Part shown: in pieces, positions 27,938 to 35,092 of the stretch
How positions within the stretch are numbered: the first letter of the stretch is position 1
Layout: the number at the start of each line of letters is the position of its first letter
DNA from: Planobispora longispora
GTDB lineage: Bacteria; Actinomycetota; Actinomycetes; Streptosporangiales; Streptosporangiaceae
Assembly (NCBI RefSeq): GCF_016863135.1
Contig: NZ_BOOH01000048.1
Coordinates: 62,001-126,000 of the forward strand
Length of the DNA: 64,000 nucleotides
Direction of reading: 5' to 3'
Notes under the pieces: generated by a model
Databases searched by the model: none
Told to the model about the DNA's origin: nothing
Seen by the model: only the letters and a program-made list of their open reading frames with translations
Made by a program: the position numbers and the translations under genes

Positions 27938-29200
27938 ATGAATCGTCGCGCGTTCGCTCTCGGCCTGCTGGCCGTCGCCGCCCTCGCCGCGTGCGGGGGC
28001 GAGCCCGCGGCCCGTGTGATCACCGCCGAGGGGGTGAAGCGGGAGACCCCGGACGGCGCCCCGGTCAGGAACCTGCAGCCGGCCCTGGCCGCCTTCGGCC
28101 ACACGCTGTTCACCGCGGTCGCCGAGCCCGGGACCAACACCGTGCTGTCCCCGCTGAGCATCGCCTACGCCTACGGCATGGCCAGGGCGGGCGCGGACCG
28201 GGCGACCGGGGCCGAGCTGGACGAGGTCTTCGGCTTCCCGTCCGAGGGACCGCACTCGGCGTTCAACACGTTGTCCCGCGTGATCACCACGATCGACGGG
28301 CCGCCGCCCGTCCCCGACCGGGACGCGGTGCGGGACGCCCAGGACGCGGGCGGCGAGCCCGAGCCGCCGGTGGTCAGCCTCGCGAGCGGCCTGTTCGTCC
28401 AGGACGGCCTGGCGGTCAAGCAGGAGTTCCTGCGCACGCTCGCCGCCAAGTACGGCGCGGGCGCGCGCCAGGTGGACTTCACCGGGAACGCCTCCGACGT
28501 CATCGACGCCTGGGCCGAGAAGCAGACCGCCGGACGGATCAAGAAGGTGTTCGACCGGCTGGACCCCGGCACGAAGCTGGTCATCGCCAACGCCCTCTAC
28601 CTGAAGGCGGACTGGGCCACCCCGTTCACCGACCCGCCGGAGGAGAACGCCGTCTTCACCCGCGCCGACGGCACGACGGTGAACACGGCCCTGATGCGGC
28701 AGGAGGCCGCGTTCGGCTACGCGAGCGGGCCCGGCTGGCAGGCCGTCGAGCTGCCCTACGCCGAGAGCGGGCTGGCCATGTGGATCCTGCTCCCGCAGGC
28801 GGGCGGCTCCCCCGCCGACCGGCTCTCCCCCGAGGCGCTCACCGAGACGGCCGGGGGACTGAAGAAGACCAGGGTGCGGGTCGTCATGCCCCGCTGGGAC
28901 TTCTCCACCGGCCTGGACCTGGGCGAGTCGCTGGCGGGGCTCGGGCTGAGGAGCACGGGCTACTCCGGCATCTCCGACGGGCTCTTCCTGCAGCAGGCCG
29001 CGCACAAGGTGAACATCACCGTGGACGAGTGGGGCACCGAGGCCGCCGCCGTCACCGGCCTGGCCTTCGCCGTCTCGGCTCCGCCGCCCGCCGAGGCCGA
29101 GCTCCGCGCCGACCGGCCGTTCGCCTTCGCGATCGTCCACCTGCCGACGCGGGTGCCGCTCTTCATCGGCCAGGTCGCCGACCCGACCGCGACGGACTGA
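27938..29200 (+). CDS. Serpin-family protease inhibitor, lipoprotein
   Basis: 420 residues. The N-terminal signal ends LAVAALAAC (Cys19), a lipobox, so the protein is probably tethered outside the membrane. The serpin fold is clear: NTVLSPLSIAYAYGMARAGA, TKLVIANALYLKADW, HKVNITVDEWGTEAAA, RPFAFAIVH, plus a C-terminal PLFIGQVADP. The hinge GTEAAAVT (about 366-373) keeps the small residues needed for loop insertion, so an inhibitory mechanism is likely. The P1 residue in the AFAVSAPPP region is not certain. Serpins are patchily distributed in bacteria. ATG 27938 is chosen because the lipoprotein signal begins there. The stop lies in a 14-nt tandem repeat. Confidence 0.9.
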   Translation: MNRRAFALGLLAVAALAACGGEPAARVITAEGVKRETPDGAPVRNLQPALAAFGHTLFTAVAEPGTNTVLSPLSIAYAYGMARAGADRATGAELDEVFGFPSEGPHSAFNTLSRVITTIDGPPPVPDRDAVRDAQDAGGEPEPPVVSLASGLFVQDGLAVKQEFLRTLAAKYGAGARQVDFTGNASDVIDAWAEKQTAGRIKKVFDRLDPGTKLVIANALYLKADWATPFTDPPEENAVFTRADGTTVNTALMRQEAAFGYASGPGWQAVELPYAESGLAMWILLPQAGGSPADRLSPEALTETAGGLKKTRVRVVMPRWDFSTGLDLGESLAGLGLRSTGYSGISDGLFLQQAAHKVNITVDEWGTEAAAVTGLAFAVSAPPPAEAELRADRPFAFAIVHLPTRVPLFIGQVADPTATD

Positions 29201-29224
29201 CCGTGACGGACTGACCGTGACGGA
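29191..29224 (+). repeat. 14-nt tandem repeat spanning the serpin stop
   Basis: Two copies of GACGGACTGACCGT plus a partial third. Each full copy carries a TGA; the first is the serpin stop. Confidence 0.9.
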
Positions 29225-29263
29225 CCGGCCGGTCCCGCCGGCGATCGGGTGACCGGCCCGGAC

Positions 29264-29307
29264 CTGACCCGCGGCGCCGGACGGGCGTGACCGGCGCCGC
29301 GGGTCAG
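29264..29307. terminator. 17-bp hairpin between convergent serpin and SCO6745-like genes
   Basis: Perfect arms CTGACCCGCGGCGCCGG and CCGGCGCCGCGGGTCAG with a 10-nt loop. The right arm overlaps the stop codon of the minus-strand gene. Likely bidirectional terminator. Confidence 0.8.
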
Positions 29308-30143
29308 CCGCCGACGTTCAGCAGGCCCGCGTTCACCACGCCGCGGCCGAAGGTCCGGGCCAGCTCGGCCAGGCGGGCCAGCTCGTCGTCGGAGAGCGCG
29401 GCGTAGGCGGGCAGGGCCAGTTCGTCGGTGCGGTCCTCGATCCGCTGCCGCAGCGCCCGCCCCTCGGCGGTCAGCTCGTCGCCCGCCAGCAGCCCGCGCT
29501 CGCGCAGCCGCTCCTCGGTCGCCAGCCACTCCTCCTCCGGCCAGGCCCGACTGATCTTCAGGAAGATCACGGGCAGGCCGGAGCCGGCGGCGCCGTGCAG
29601 GACCAGCGCCTCCAGCGGCCCGACCCCCTCGGCGAGCAGGGTGGCGACGTGCCCGTCGCCCCGGAACTCGCGCAGCAGGGTCTGGGCGTGCCACAACTCC
29701 AGCAGGGGGTCGTCCGACGGCCAGGGCAGCGCGGCGTGCGCGGCGAACAGCGGGCGGCCCTGGGGGTGCTCGCAGGCGCGCTCGGCCGCCCGCCTGGCCA
29801 GCGCCGCCGTCTCGGCCAGGCCGGGCAGCTCGTGGATCCCGCCCCGGCGCAGGGCCGCGTCGGCGGCGTCGTAGCGGGCCCGCAGGACCTTCTCCGGGGT
29901 CGTGCTCTCCCAGGCCGCCGGGAGCGCCTTGCGGACGAGCGCCGGGCAGAAGTTGTAGAAGGTGGCGATGACCAGCTCGGGCGAGGCGGCGCCGAAGGCC
30001 GCGGCGCGGGAGGCGAAGTAGCCCGCGTGCTTGTCGAGCCCGAGCGCGGCGTAACGCTCGGCGGCCTCGGGGACGAAGTAGATCATCCCGTGGAGGGGCT
30101 CCAGGCGGCGCCAGGACTGCCGGGCGAGCTGGACGTCGGTCAT
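29304..30143 (-). CDS. SCO6745-family (SalK-like) helical/HTH protein
   Basis: 279 residues. It matches the actinobacterial SCO6745/SalK-type family: GMIYFVPEAAERYAALGLD near the N-terminus, FASRAAAFG, ATFYNFCPALV and the C-terminal helical region with LTAEGRALRQRIEDRTDELA, which resembles a MarR-like winged helix. The function of the family is not established. GGAGG lies 6 nt before ATG 30143. A palindrome at the promoter suggests regulation by itself or a MarR/TetR protein. Confidence 0.75.
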   Translation of the reverse strand: MTDVQLARQSWRRLEPLHGMIYFVPEAAERYAALGLDKHAGYFASRAAAFGAASPELVIATFYNFCPALVRKALPAAWESTTPEKVLRARYDAADAALRRGGIHELPGLAETAALARRAAERACEHPQGRPLFAAHAALPWPSDDPLLELWHAQTLLREFRGDGHVATLLAEGVGPLEALVLHGAAGSGLPVIFLKISRAWPEEEWLATEERLRERGLLAGDELTAEGRALRQRIEDRTDELALPAYAALSDDELARLAELARTFGRGVVNAGLLNVGG

Positions 30144-30165
30144 CGTTCCTCCGCGGGATCCGCAA

Positions 30166-30188
30166 CTTCTAGAATGTATGTCTAGAAG
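30166..30188 (-). promoter_or_regulatory. Operator palindrome upstream of the SCO6745-like gene
   Basis: CTTCTAGA-ATGTATG-TCTAGAAG, a perfect 8-7-8 inverted repeat, strikingly AT-rich for this genome. On the minus strand it follows a possible promoter (TTGACG, 18 bp, TACCTT), placing it near the transcription start, a repressor position. Confidence 0.65.
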
Positions 30189-30211
30189 GTATTTCTACCC
30201 GTCGGTAACCG

Positions 30212-30961
30212 TCAACGGCGGCGCAGCACGAAGACGCCCCAGCCGAGGTACCGCCTGCCGTACTCCACATGCGACCTGCGGCAGCGCTCCAGGAACGCGC
30301 GCACCTCCTCGACCTCGGGGTCGCCGGGGTTGGCGCGCAGCCAGTCGCTCAGCGTCCACCACTGGCTCGCCACGTAGCGGTCCCAGCTGCCGGGGTCGGC
30401 CAGGACCATCTCCAGGACCTCCGTACCGGCCGCCTCGAACCGGTCGAAGGTCCCGGCCAGCGAGGTGAAGTCCGCCGGCCCGAAGCCGAACGCCTCGTAG
30501 GCCCCGGCGGGCGGCTCGGAGATCCAGTACGGCTCGCCGACGAGGAGGATCCCGTCCTCCTTGAGCGCCGGGAGCATCAGCTTGACCGTCCCCTCCACCC
30601 CGTCACCGATCCACGTCGCCCCGAGGCACGACACGACGTCGAAGGAGCCCGGCTCGGCCGGGTGGGCCCCGGCGTCGCCCCGCTCGAACCGGATCCTCCC
30701 GGCCACCCCCAGCTCCACCGCCCGCTCGTGCGCCGCGTCCAGGAAGACCTCGCTGATGTCGACCCCCACCCCCTCGATCCCGTGCTCCAGGGCCCAGCGG
30801 CAGAGCATCTCCCCCTTGCCGCAGCACAGGTCGAGCAGGCGCATGCCGTGGCGGAGCCGGGCGACCTCGCCCAGCAGCGCCAGCTTGTCGTCGGTGAACG
30901 GGTTGAGGATGCGGTGACCGCCCTCGGCGATCTCGTGGAAGCGCAGTGACATGCCCGCCAT
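30212..30961 (-). CDS. SAM-dependent methyltransferase
   Basis: About 249 residues. Motif I LLDLCCGKGEMLCRWA, acidic loop GVDISEVFLDAAHERA, motif IV SFDVVSCLGATWIGDGVEG, then LMLPALKEDGILLVGEPYW. This resembles uncharacterised small-molecule methyltransferases common in actinomycetes. ATG 30961 has GGAG 4 nt upstream; ATG 30952 is the alternative. The promoter of the downstream gene lies across its 3' end. Confidence 0.85.
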   Translation of the reverse strand: MAGMSLRFHEIAEGGHRILNPFTDDKLALLGEVARLRHGMRLLDLCCGKGEMLCRWALEHGIEGVGVDISEVFLDAAHERAVELGVAGRIRFERGDAGAHPAEPGSFDVVSCLGATWIGDGVEGTVKLMLPALKEDGILLVGEPYWISEPPAGAYEAFGFGPADFTSLAGTFDRFEAAGTEVLEMVLADPGSWDRYVASQWWTLSDWLRANPGDPEVEEVRAFLERCRRSHVEYGRRYLGWGVFVLRRR

Positions 30962-31040
30962 GCTGCTCCGCCGGCGTCCTCGCGCCAACCGATTATCCGC
31001 GCGCCCGCCCCTTCCCCGCCGCCCCCGCCTTCCGGGAGCC

Positions 31041-31071
31041 TTGACCCTGACACCGTGTGAGGCCCTACACC
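31041..31071 (+). promoter_or_regulatory. MerR-type promoter with 19-bp spacer and dyad
   Basis: -35 TTGACC (31041-31046), 19-bp spacer containing CTGACACCGTGTGAG (a near-palindrome of CTNACAC-N-GTGTNAG), -10 TACACC (31066-31071), 10 nt before the MerR start. Classic MerR/TipA-type autoregulated promoter. Confidence 0.75.
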
Positions 31072-31081
31072 TGGAAGCATC

Positions 31082-31900
31082 ATGTTCAGCATCGGAGACT
31101 TCGCCCAGCTCGGCCGCGTGTCGGTGCGGATGCTGCGCCACTACGACGCGCTCGGGCTGCTGCGGCCCGCCCGCGTCGACCCGGCCAGCGGCTACCGCTT
31201 CTACCGGGCCGCCCAGCTCTCGCGGCTCAATCGCATCATCGCCCTGAAGGACCTCGGCTTCACCCTGAACCAGATCGCCTCGATCATCGAGGAGAAGGTG
31301 AGCCCGGAGGAGCTGCACGGCATGGTACGGCTGCGCCGCGCGGAGCTGGAGGAGCGCATCGCGGCGGACACCGCCCGGCTGCTCCGGGTCGAGGCGAGGC
31401 TCCGGGCCATCGAGACGGAGGGTCTCATGAGCACAGAGGAAGTCCTGGTCAAGCGGGTCGCCCCGGTCCGGGTCGCGGAGCTCAGAGCGGTGGCGGCGAG
31501 CTACGAGAGCGAGGACATCGGCCCGGTCATCCAGCCGCTCTACCAGGAGCTGTGCGCGCGGCTGGAGCGCGCCGGGGTCGTGACCACCGGTCCGGGCATC
31601 GCCTGCTACGAGGCCGAGGAGGACGGCAAGGTGATCGTGCGCGCCGGGATGGAGGTCGCGGCGGCCCCGGAACGGGAGCACGACTTCGCCATCGTGGACC
31701 TGCCGCCGATCGAGACGGCCGCCACGATCCTCCACCGGGGCCCGATGGAGGAGGTCGGCCCGAGCTTCCAGGTCCTCGCCCAGTGGGTCGAGGAGAACGG
31801 CTACCGCGTGGTCGGCCTCGCCCGCGAGGTCTACCTCGACTGCCCGGAGGACCGGAGCCAGTGGGTGACCGAGCTGCAGATGACGGTCACCCCCGCATGA
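31082..31900 (+). CDS. MerR-family regulator with GyrI-like effector domain
   Basis: 272 residues. N-terminal MerR HTH (FSIGDFAQLGRVSVRMLRHY, GYRFYRAAQLSRLNRI), coiled coil at about 75-115, and a GyrI-like/AraC-effector domain at about 120-268 that binds hydrophobic ligands in BmrR/BltR relatives. It is paralogous in layout to the regulator at 4038-4883. A 19-bp-spaced promoter directly upstream indicates autoregulation. Its last codons lie in the first unit of a 32-nt triplication shared with the convergent gene. Confidence 0.87.
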   Translation: MFSIGDFAQLGRVSVRMLRHYDALGLLRPARVDPASGYRFYRAAQLSRLNRIIALKDLGFTLNQIASIIEEKVSPEELHGMVRLRRAELEERIAADTARLLRVEARLRAIETEGLMSTEEVLVKRVAPVRVAELRAVAASYESEDIGPVIQPLYQELCARLERAGVVTTGPGIACYEAEEDGKVIVRAGMEVAAAPEREHDFAIVDLPPIETAATILHRGPMEEVGPSFQVLAQWVEENGYRVVGLAREVYLDCPEDRSQWVTELQMTVTPA

Positions 31901-31971
31901 CCGGGCCGCGGACGACGGTCACGCCTTCGTGACCGGGCCGCAGATGACGGTCACGCCTTCGTGACCGCGGG
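31876..31971. repeat. 32-nt triplication covering the ends of two convergent genes
   Basis: Units 31876-31907, 31908-31939 and 31940-31971 share GACGGTCACGCC and TGACCGGGCC. The first unit encodes the MerR C-terminus and its stop. The third, read on the other strand, encodes the last residues and stop of the diacylglycerol-kinase-like gene. Confidence 0.9.
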
Positions 31972-32934
31972 CTCCCGGCCGGTCCCGGCCTTCTCCCCGG
32001 AGGGGGCCGGCCGGGAGGGCTCCTCCTCGGCGGGGGCCGGCCGGGGGGCGCGGAGGACGAGGCCGCCGGGGACGACCTCGGCCTTGAGCCGGGTGACCGT
32101 GCCCTTGGCGCCGCCGTCCAGCTCGTAGGACATGGCCCTGCCCAGCTTGACGGTGACCTTCCGGGCGCGGGTCATCCGGACGAACGGCGAGGAGTCGGAG
32201 CGGCTCACGCTCATCCGGCCGAGCGTGCGGGCCCACTGGATGGGCCCGCTGGCCGTGGTGACGCCGACCTCCAGCCAGCCGTCGTCGGGGCGGGCGTCGT
32301 CGAACGCCTCGATGCCGCCGGTGATCGTGCCCACGTTGCCGAACAGCACGCAGCTGGCCTCGCCCTCGAACCAGGGCGTCCCGTCGATCTTGATCTGCAT
32401 CGTGACGAGCTCGCCGCGGACGTGCCGCAGGCCGGTCCAGAAGTAGGCGGCCCGGCCCATCCGGTCCTTCAGCCCCCGGTCCGCGTCCTTGATCATCTCC
32501 GCGTCGAACCCGACCCCGGCCATCACCGCGAAGTGCTCGCCGTTGACCCTGCCGAGGTCGAGCTTGCGGTCCTCGCCGTGGAAGGCGATCCGCACGGCCT
32601 CCGGCAGGTCCTCGGGGATGCCGAGGTTCTTGGCGAACATGTTGGCCGTACCGGCGGGGATGATCCCCACCCGCGTGCCGGAGCCCGCGAGCGCGTCCAC
32701 GCACCGCTGCACCATGCCGTCGCCGCCCCACACGATGACCAGGTCGGCGCCCTTCTTCACGGCCTTCCTCGCCTGCTTGGGCGCCTTCTTGCTCTTGGGC
32801 ACCTCGTACCAGAGCAGCTCGTCCACGCCCTCGTCGGCCAGGAGGCGGCGCAGCTCGTCCAGACCGCCGCCGAGCGACTTGCGCTGGTGGGCGATCACGG
32901 CCACCGTGCCGGCCTTCCCCTGCTTCTTCGTCAT
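31951..32934 (-). CDS. Diacylglycerol/sphingosine-kinase-like lipid kinase
   Basis: 327 residues. DAGK catalytic fold with the nucleotide-binding VIVWGGDGMVQRCVDALAG and GIIPAGTANMFAKNLGIP, then FAVMAGVGFDAEMI and a beta-sandwich C-terminal domain. It probably phosphorylates a membrane lipid; YegS/DgkB are the closest named models. The N-terminal region (KKAPKQARKAVKK) and C-terminal tail (Pro/Glu-rich) are low complexity. ATG 32934 is preceded by GGAGG (8 nt). Confidence 0.88.
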   Translation of the reverse strand: MTKKQGKAGTVAVIAHQRKSLGGGLDELRRLLADEGVDELLWYEVPKSKKAPKQARKAVKKGADLVIVWGGDGMVQRCVDALAGSGTRVGIIPAGTANMFAKNLGIPEDLPEAVRIAFHGEDRKLDLGRVNGEHFAVMAGVGFDAEMIKDADRGLKDRMGRAAYFWTGLRHVRGELVTMQIKIDGTPWFEGEASCVLFGNVGTITGGIEAFDDARPDDGWLEVGVTTASGPIQWARTLGRMSVSRSDSSPFVRMTRARKVTVKLGRAMSYELDGGAKGTVTRLKAEVVPGGLVLRAPRPAPAEEEPSRPAPSGEKAGTGREPAVTKA

Positions 32935-33008
32935 GGTGACCTCCCGCAGCCATCCGTCCCGCGATGACCAACGGCTGCCCCGGCCGGCAAGATCCAAACG
33001 CCGGACGA

Positions 33009-33950
33009 TCAGTCGCGCCCCGGACCGGGCGGGCGCGCCGGGCCGGGACGGCCCCCGCCGACGGTGAGGACGTCGCCCTGGCGGGCCACCTCGGCGACGC
33101 CCGCCAGTTCCTTCGCCAGGGCGTCCAGCTCGTCGTCGGTGCGGCCGGGGGCGTGGTGGGTGAGCACCAGGCGGCGGGCGCCGCAGCGGGCGGCGAAGGC
33201 CACCGCGTCCGGCACGGTGGCGTGGCCGTACCGGTCGGCGACGTCCTGCTCGCAGGCGAGGAACTGGCCGTCGTGCAGCAGCAGGTCCACTCCGGAGGCC
33301 AGCTCCTCGGCGGCCGCCGAGCCGAACTGCGGGGCGTGGTCGGGCAGGTAGGCCAGGGAGACGCCGTCGCACTCGACGCGGGTGCCGACGGTGACGCCCC
33401 CCTTGTGGACGATCTCGGCCTGGGTGACCGTGCAGCCGCCGATCCGCCGGGGCCCCGCCGTCGCCGGCAGGAAGCGCCAGGCGCCCAGCAGCCCGCCCGG
33501 AGTGATCGGGAAGTGCGGCGGGGACATCGCCCCGGCCAGCAGCGCCTCGGGCTCCGCCGGCTCCGCGGGGACGCCGGGCAGCACGAGGTCGACGCGGGCG
33601 CCGGGATGGTCGACGGAGCGGCTGAACGGCAGGCCCTGGACGTGGTCCCAGTGCAGGTGGCTCAGGAGGATCGTGCCGCGGAACGGCGCCCCGTCCAGGT
33701 GGCGGCCCAGCTCGCGCAGGCCGGTCCCGGCGTCCAGCACCAGGACGGGCGCGGGCTCCCCGCGACCGGACAGGACGGCCGGGATCCCGGCGCATCCGGC
33801 GGACGTCGCCCAGCGGTCCCGCCCGGCGGCGCGGCCGGCGGGCGGGTGCTCCGGGATGACGGCGACGCAGCTGGTGTGGCCGCCGTACCGGACGAACTCG
33901 GCGCCGGGGGCCGGGGTGGACCCCCGCACGCCGAGCAGCGCCACCCTCAC
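33009..33950 (-). CDS. MBL-fold metallo-hydrolase (possible cyclic-nucleotide phosphodiesterase)
   Basis: 313 residues. Metallo-beta-lactamase fold of the RNase Z/PhnP-like group. It begins LLGVRGSTPAPGAEFVRYGG, has the metal motif SHLHWDH (His98, His100, Asp102, His103) and later acidic/His ligands (YLPDHAP, LLHDGQF, LTHHAP). Members hydrolyse phosphodiesters, including RNA ends and cyclic nucleotides. The GTG start at 33950 overlaps the stop of the cyclic-nucleotide-binding gene by 4 nt, so both are co-translated, and a nucleotide cyclase is divergent. A role in degrading or relaying the cyclic nucleotide is inferred from this context only. Confidence 0.8.
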   Translation of the reverse strand: MRVALLGVRGSTPAPGAEFVRYGGHTSCVAVIPEHPPAGRAAGRDRWATSAGCAGIPAVLSGRGEPAPVLVLDAGTGLRELGRHLDGAPFRGTILLSHLHWDHVQGLPFSRSVDHPGARVDLVLPGVPAEPAEPEALLAGAMSPPHFPITPGGLLGAWRFLPATAGPRRIGGCTVTQAEIVHKGGVTVGTRVECDGVSLAYLPDHAPQFGSAAAEELASGVDLLLHDGQFLACEQDVADRYGHATVPDAVAFAARCGARRLVLTHHAPGRTDDELDALAKELAGVAEVARQGDVLTVGGGRPGPARPPGPGRD

Positions 33951-34936
33951 AGACCGGACCTCTCGCGGCGGTGGCCCTCGGCGAGACGGACCAGGAACGA
34001 CCGGTCGATCGCGTCGGCCGGGGCCTCGGCCACCCGGACGGGGGTCACCGCGGTGAGCGTGGCGGTACGGCTCCCGCCCTCCAGCAGGGCGCGCTCGCCC
34101 AGCACCGCGCCGGGCCCCAGCTCGGCCAGGACGCCGCCGCCCACGTCCACCGAGACCACCCCGTCCAGCAGCAGGAACAGGGAGTCGCCCGGATCGCCCT
34201 GGCGGACCAGGACCTCTCCCTGGCGGAGCTCGCGGACGACCGGCCTGGCCCCGCCGTGCATGAGCCGGGTGGACAGCTCCCGCTCCAGCGCCGTCTCGGC
34301 GGCGGTGACCACCACCGGGGAGTCCTCGGCGCCCCAGGGGGTGGCGATCTGCCCCGCCCACGCCTTGAAGTCGGCCACGCCCGCCTTGAGGCAGAGCCGG
34401 TCGGCGGAGTCGTACACCCAGTGCCGGGGGAAGGGGCTGGCCCCGACGAGTCCGACCGCCGAGCGGCCGTCGGCGTGCAGGGTGAGCGAGAGCGTCGTCC
34501 AGACCAGCGGAGCCTGCCAGCGGACGAACGGCGCCCTGGCGAGGGTGCGGGGGAACGGCAGCGCGGTACGGCCGCCGGCGGTCTGGGTGAACCGCACCCA
34601 GCCGTCGCCCGTCTCGGCCGGGGCGCGCAGATCGGGCAGGGGGACGGCGGCGAACGTGGCGCCGAGCCTGCCCAGCCGGACCGTGGTGGACCCGATGACC
34701 ACGCCGCCCTCGACGCCGTAGTCCACCGGCCGTCCCCCGGAGAACTCGGCCCAGGCGTGGATGCGGTTGGCGAACCGGTAGGCGTCGGCGTCGCGCATCC
34801 CCTCCAGATCGTCGAGCACGTCGGGCGGCGGGGAGTCGTAGTGGGAGATTCCTGCGGCGAACATCGTCCGGGTGTAACCCTTCACCGCTTCGGACGGAAT
34901 CCAAGACAGGGACGTCGCATGGGATTCGATACGCAT
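33947..34936 (-). CDS. Cyclic-nucleotide-binding-domain protein without HTH
   Basis: 329 residues. The C-terminal cNMP-binding domain (about 220-318) has LRQGEVLVRQGDPGDSLFLL and a phosphate-binding cassette GERALLEGGSRTATL (280-294) with the expected Glu and Arg. The first 210 residues form a domain I do not recognise (VKGYTRTMFAAGISHYDSPP, PFVRWQAPLVWTTLSLTLHA). There is no DNA-binding HTH, so it is not a CRP-type regulator. It is co-translated with the MBL hydrolase and divergent from the cyclase, and it probably acts as an effector or sensor for that cyclase's product. Confidence 0.8.
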   Translation of the reverse strand: MRIESHATSLSWIPSEAVKGYTRTMFAAGISHYDSPPPDVLDDLEGMRDADAYRFANRIHAWAEFSGGRPVDYGVEGGVVIGSTTVRLGRLGATFAAVPLPDLRAPAETGDGWVRFTQTAGGRTALPFPRTLARAPFVRWQAPLVWTTLSLTLHADGRSAVGLVGASPFPRHWVYDSADRLCLKAGVADFKAWAGQIATPWGAEDSPVVVTAAETALERELSTRLMHGGARPVVRELRQGEVLVRQGDPGDSLFLLLDGVVSVDVGGGVLAELGPGAVLGERALLEGGSRTATLTAVTPVRVAEAPADAIDRSFLVRLAEGHRRERSGL

Positions 34937-35017
34937 CGCCGCCTCCTTTTCGGCTCGATTCGCCTCGACGTTAGGCCGCGGACCGGCCCTGCCCGAAGGG
35001 CGCTGCCCACCGGGTCA

Positions 35018-35037
35018 GGGGGGTGCTAGCACCCCCC
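35018..35037. promoter_or_regulatory. 20-bp perfect palindrome between CNB and cyclase genes
   Basis: GGGGGGTGCTAGCACCCCCC, perfectly self-complementary, in the 156-nt gap between divergent starts. The position suits an operator for a dimeric regulator such as the NarL-type protein of this locus. As RNA it could also form a hairpin. Confidence 0.55.
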
Positions 35038-35092
35038 GCCCGTAGGGCTCAGCCCTCTTGGCCGGGTATGCCGGAAGGAGGACATTCGGATC

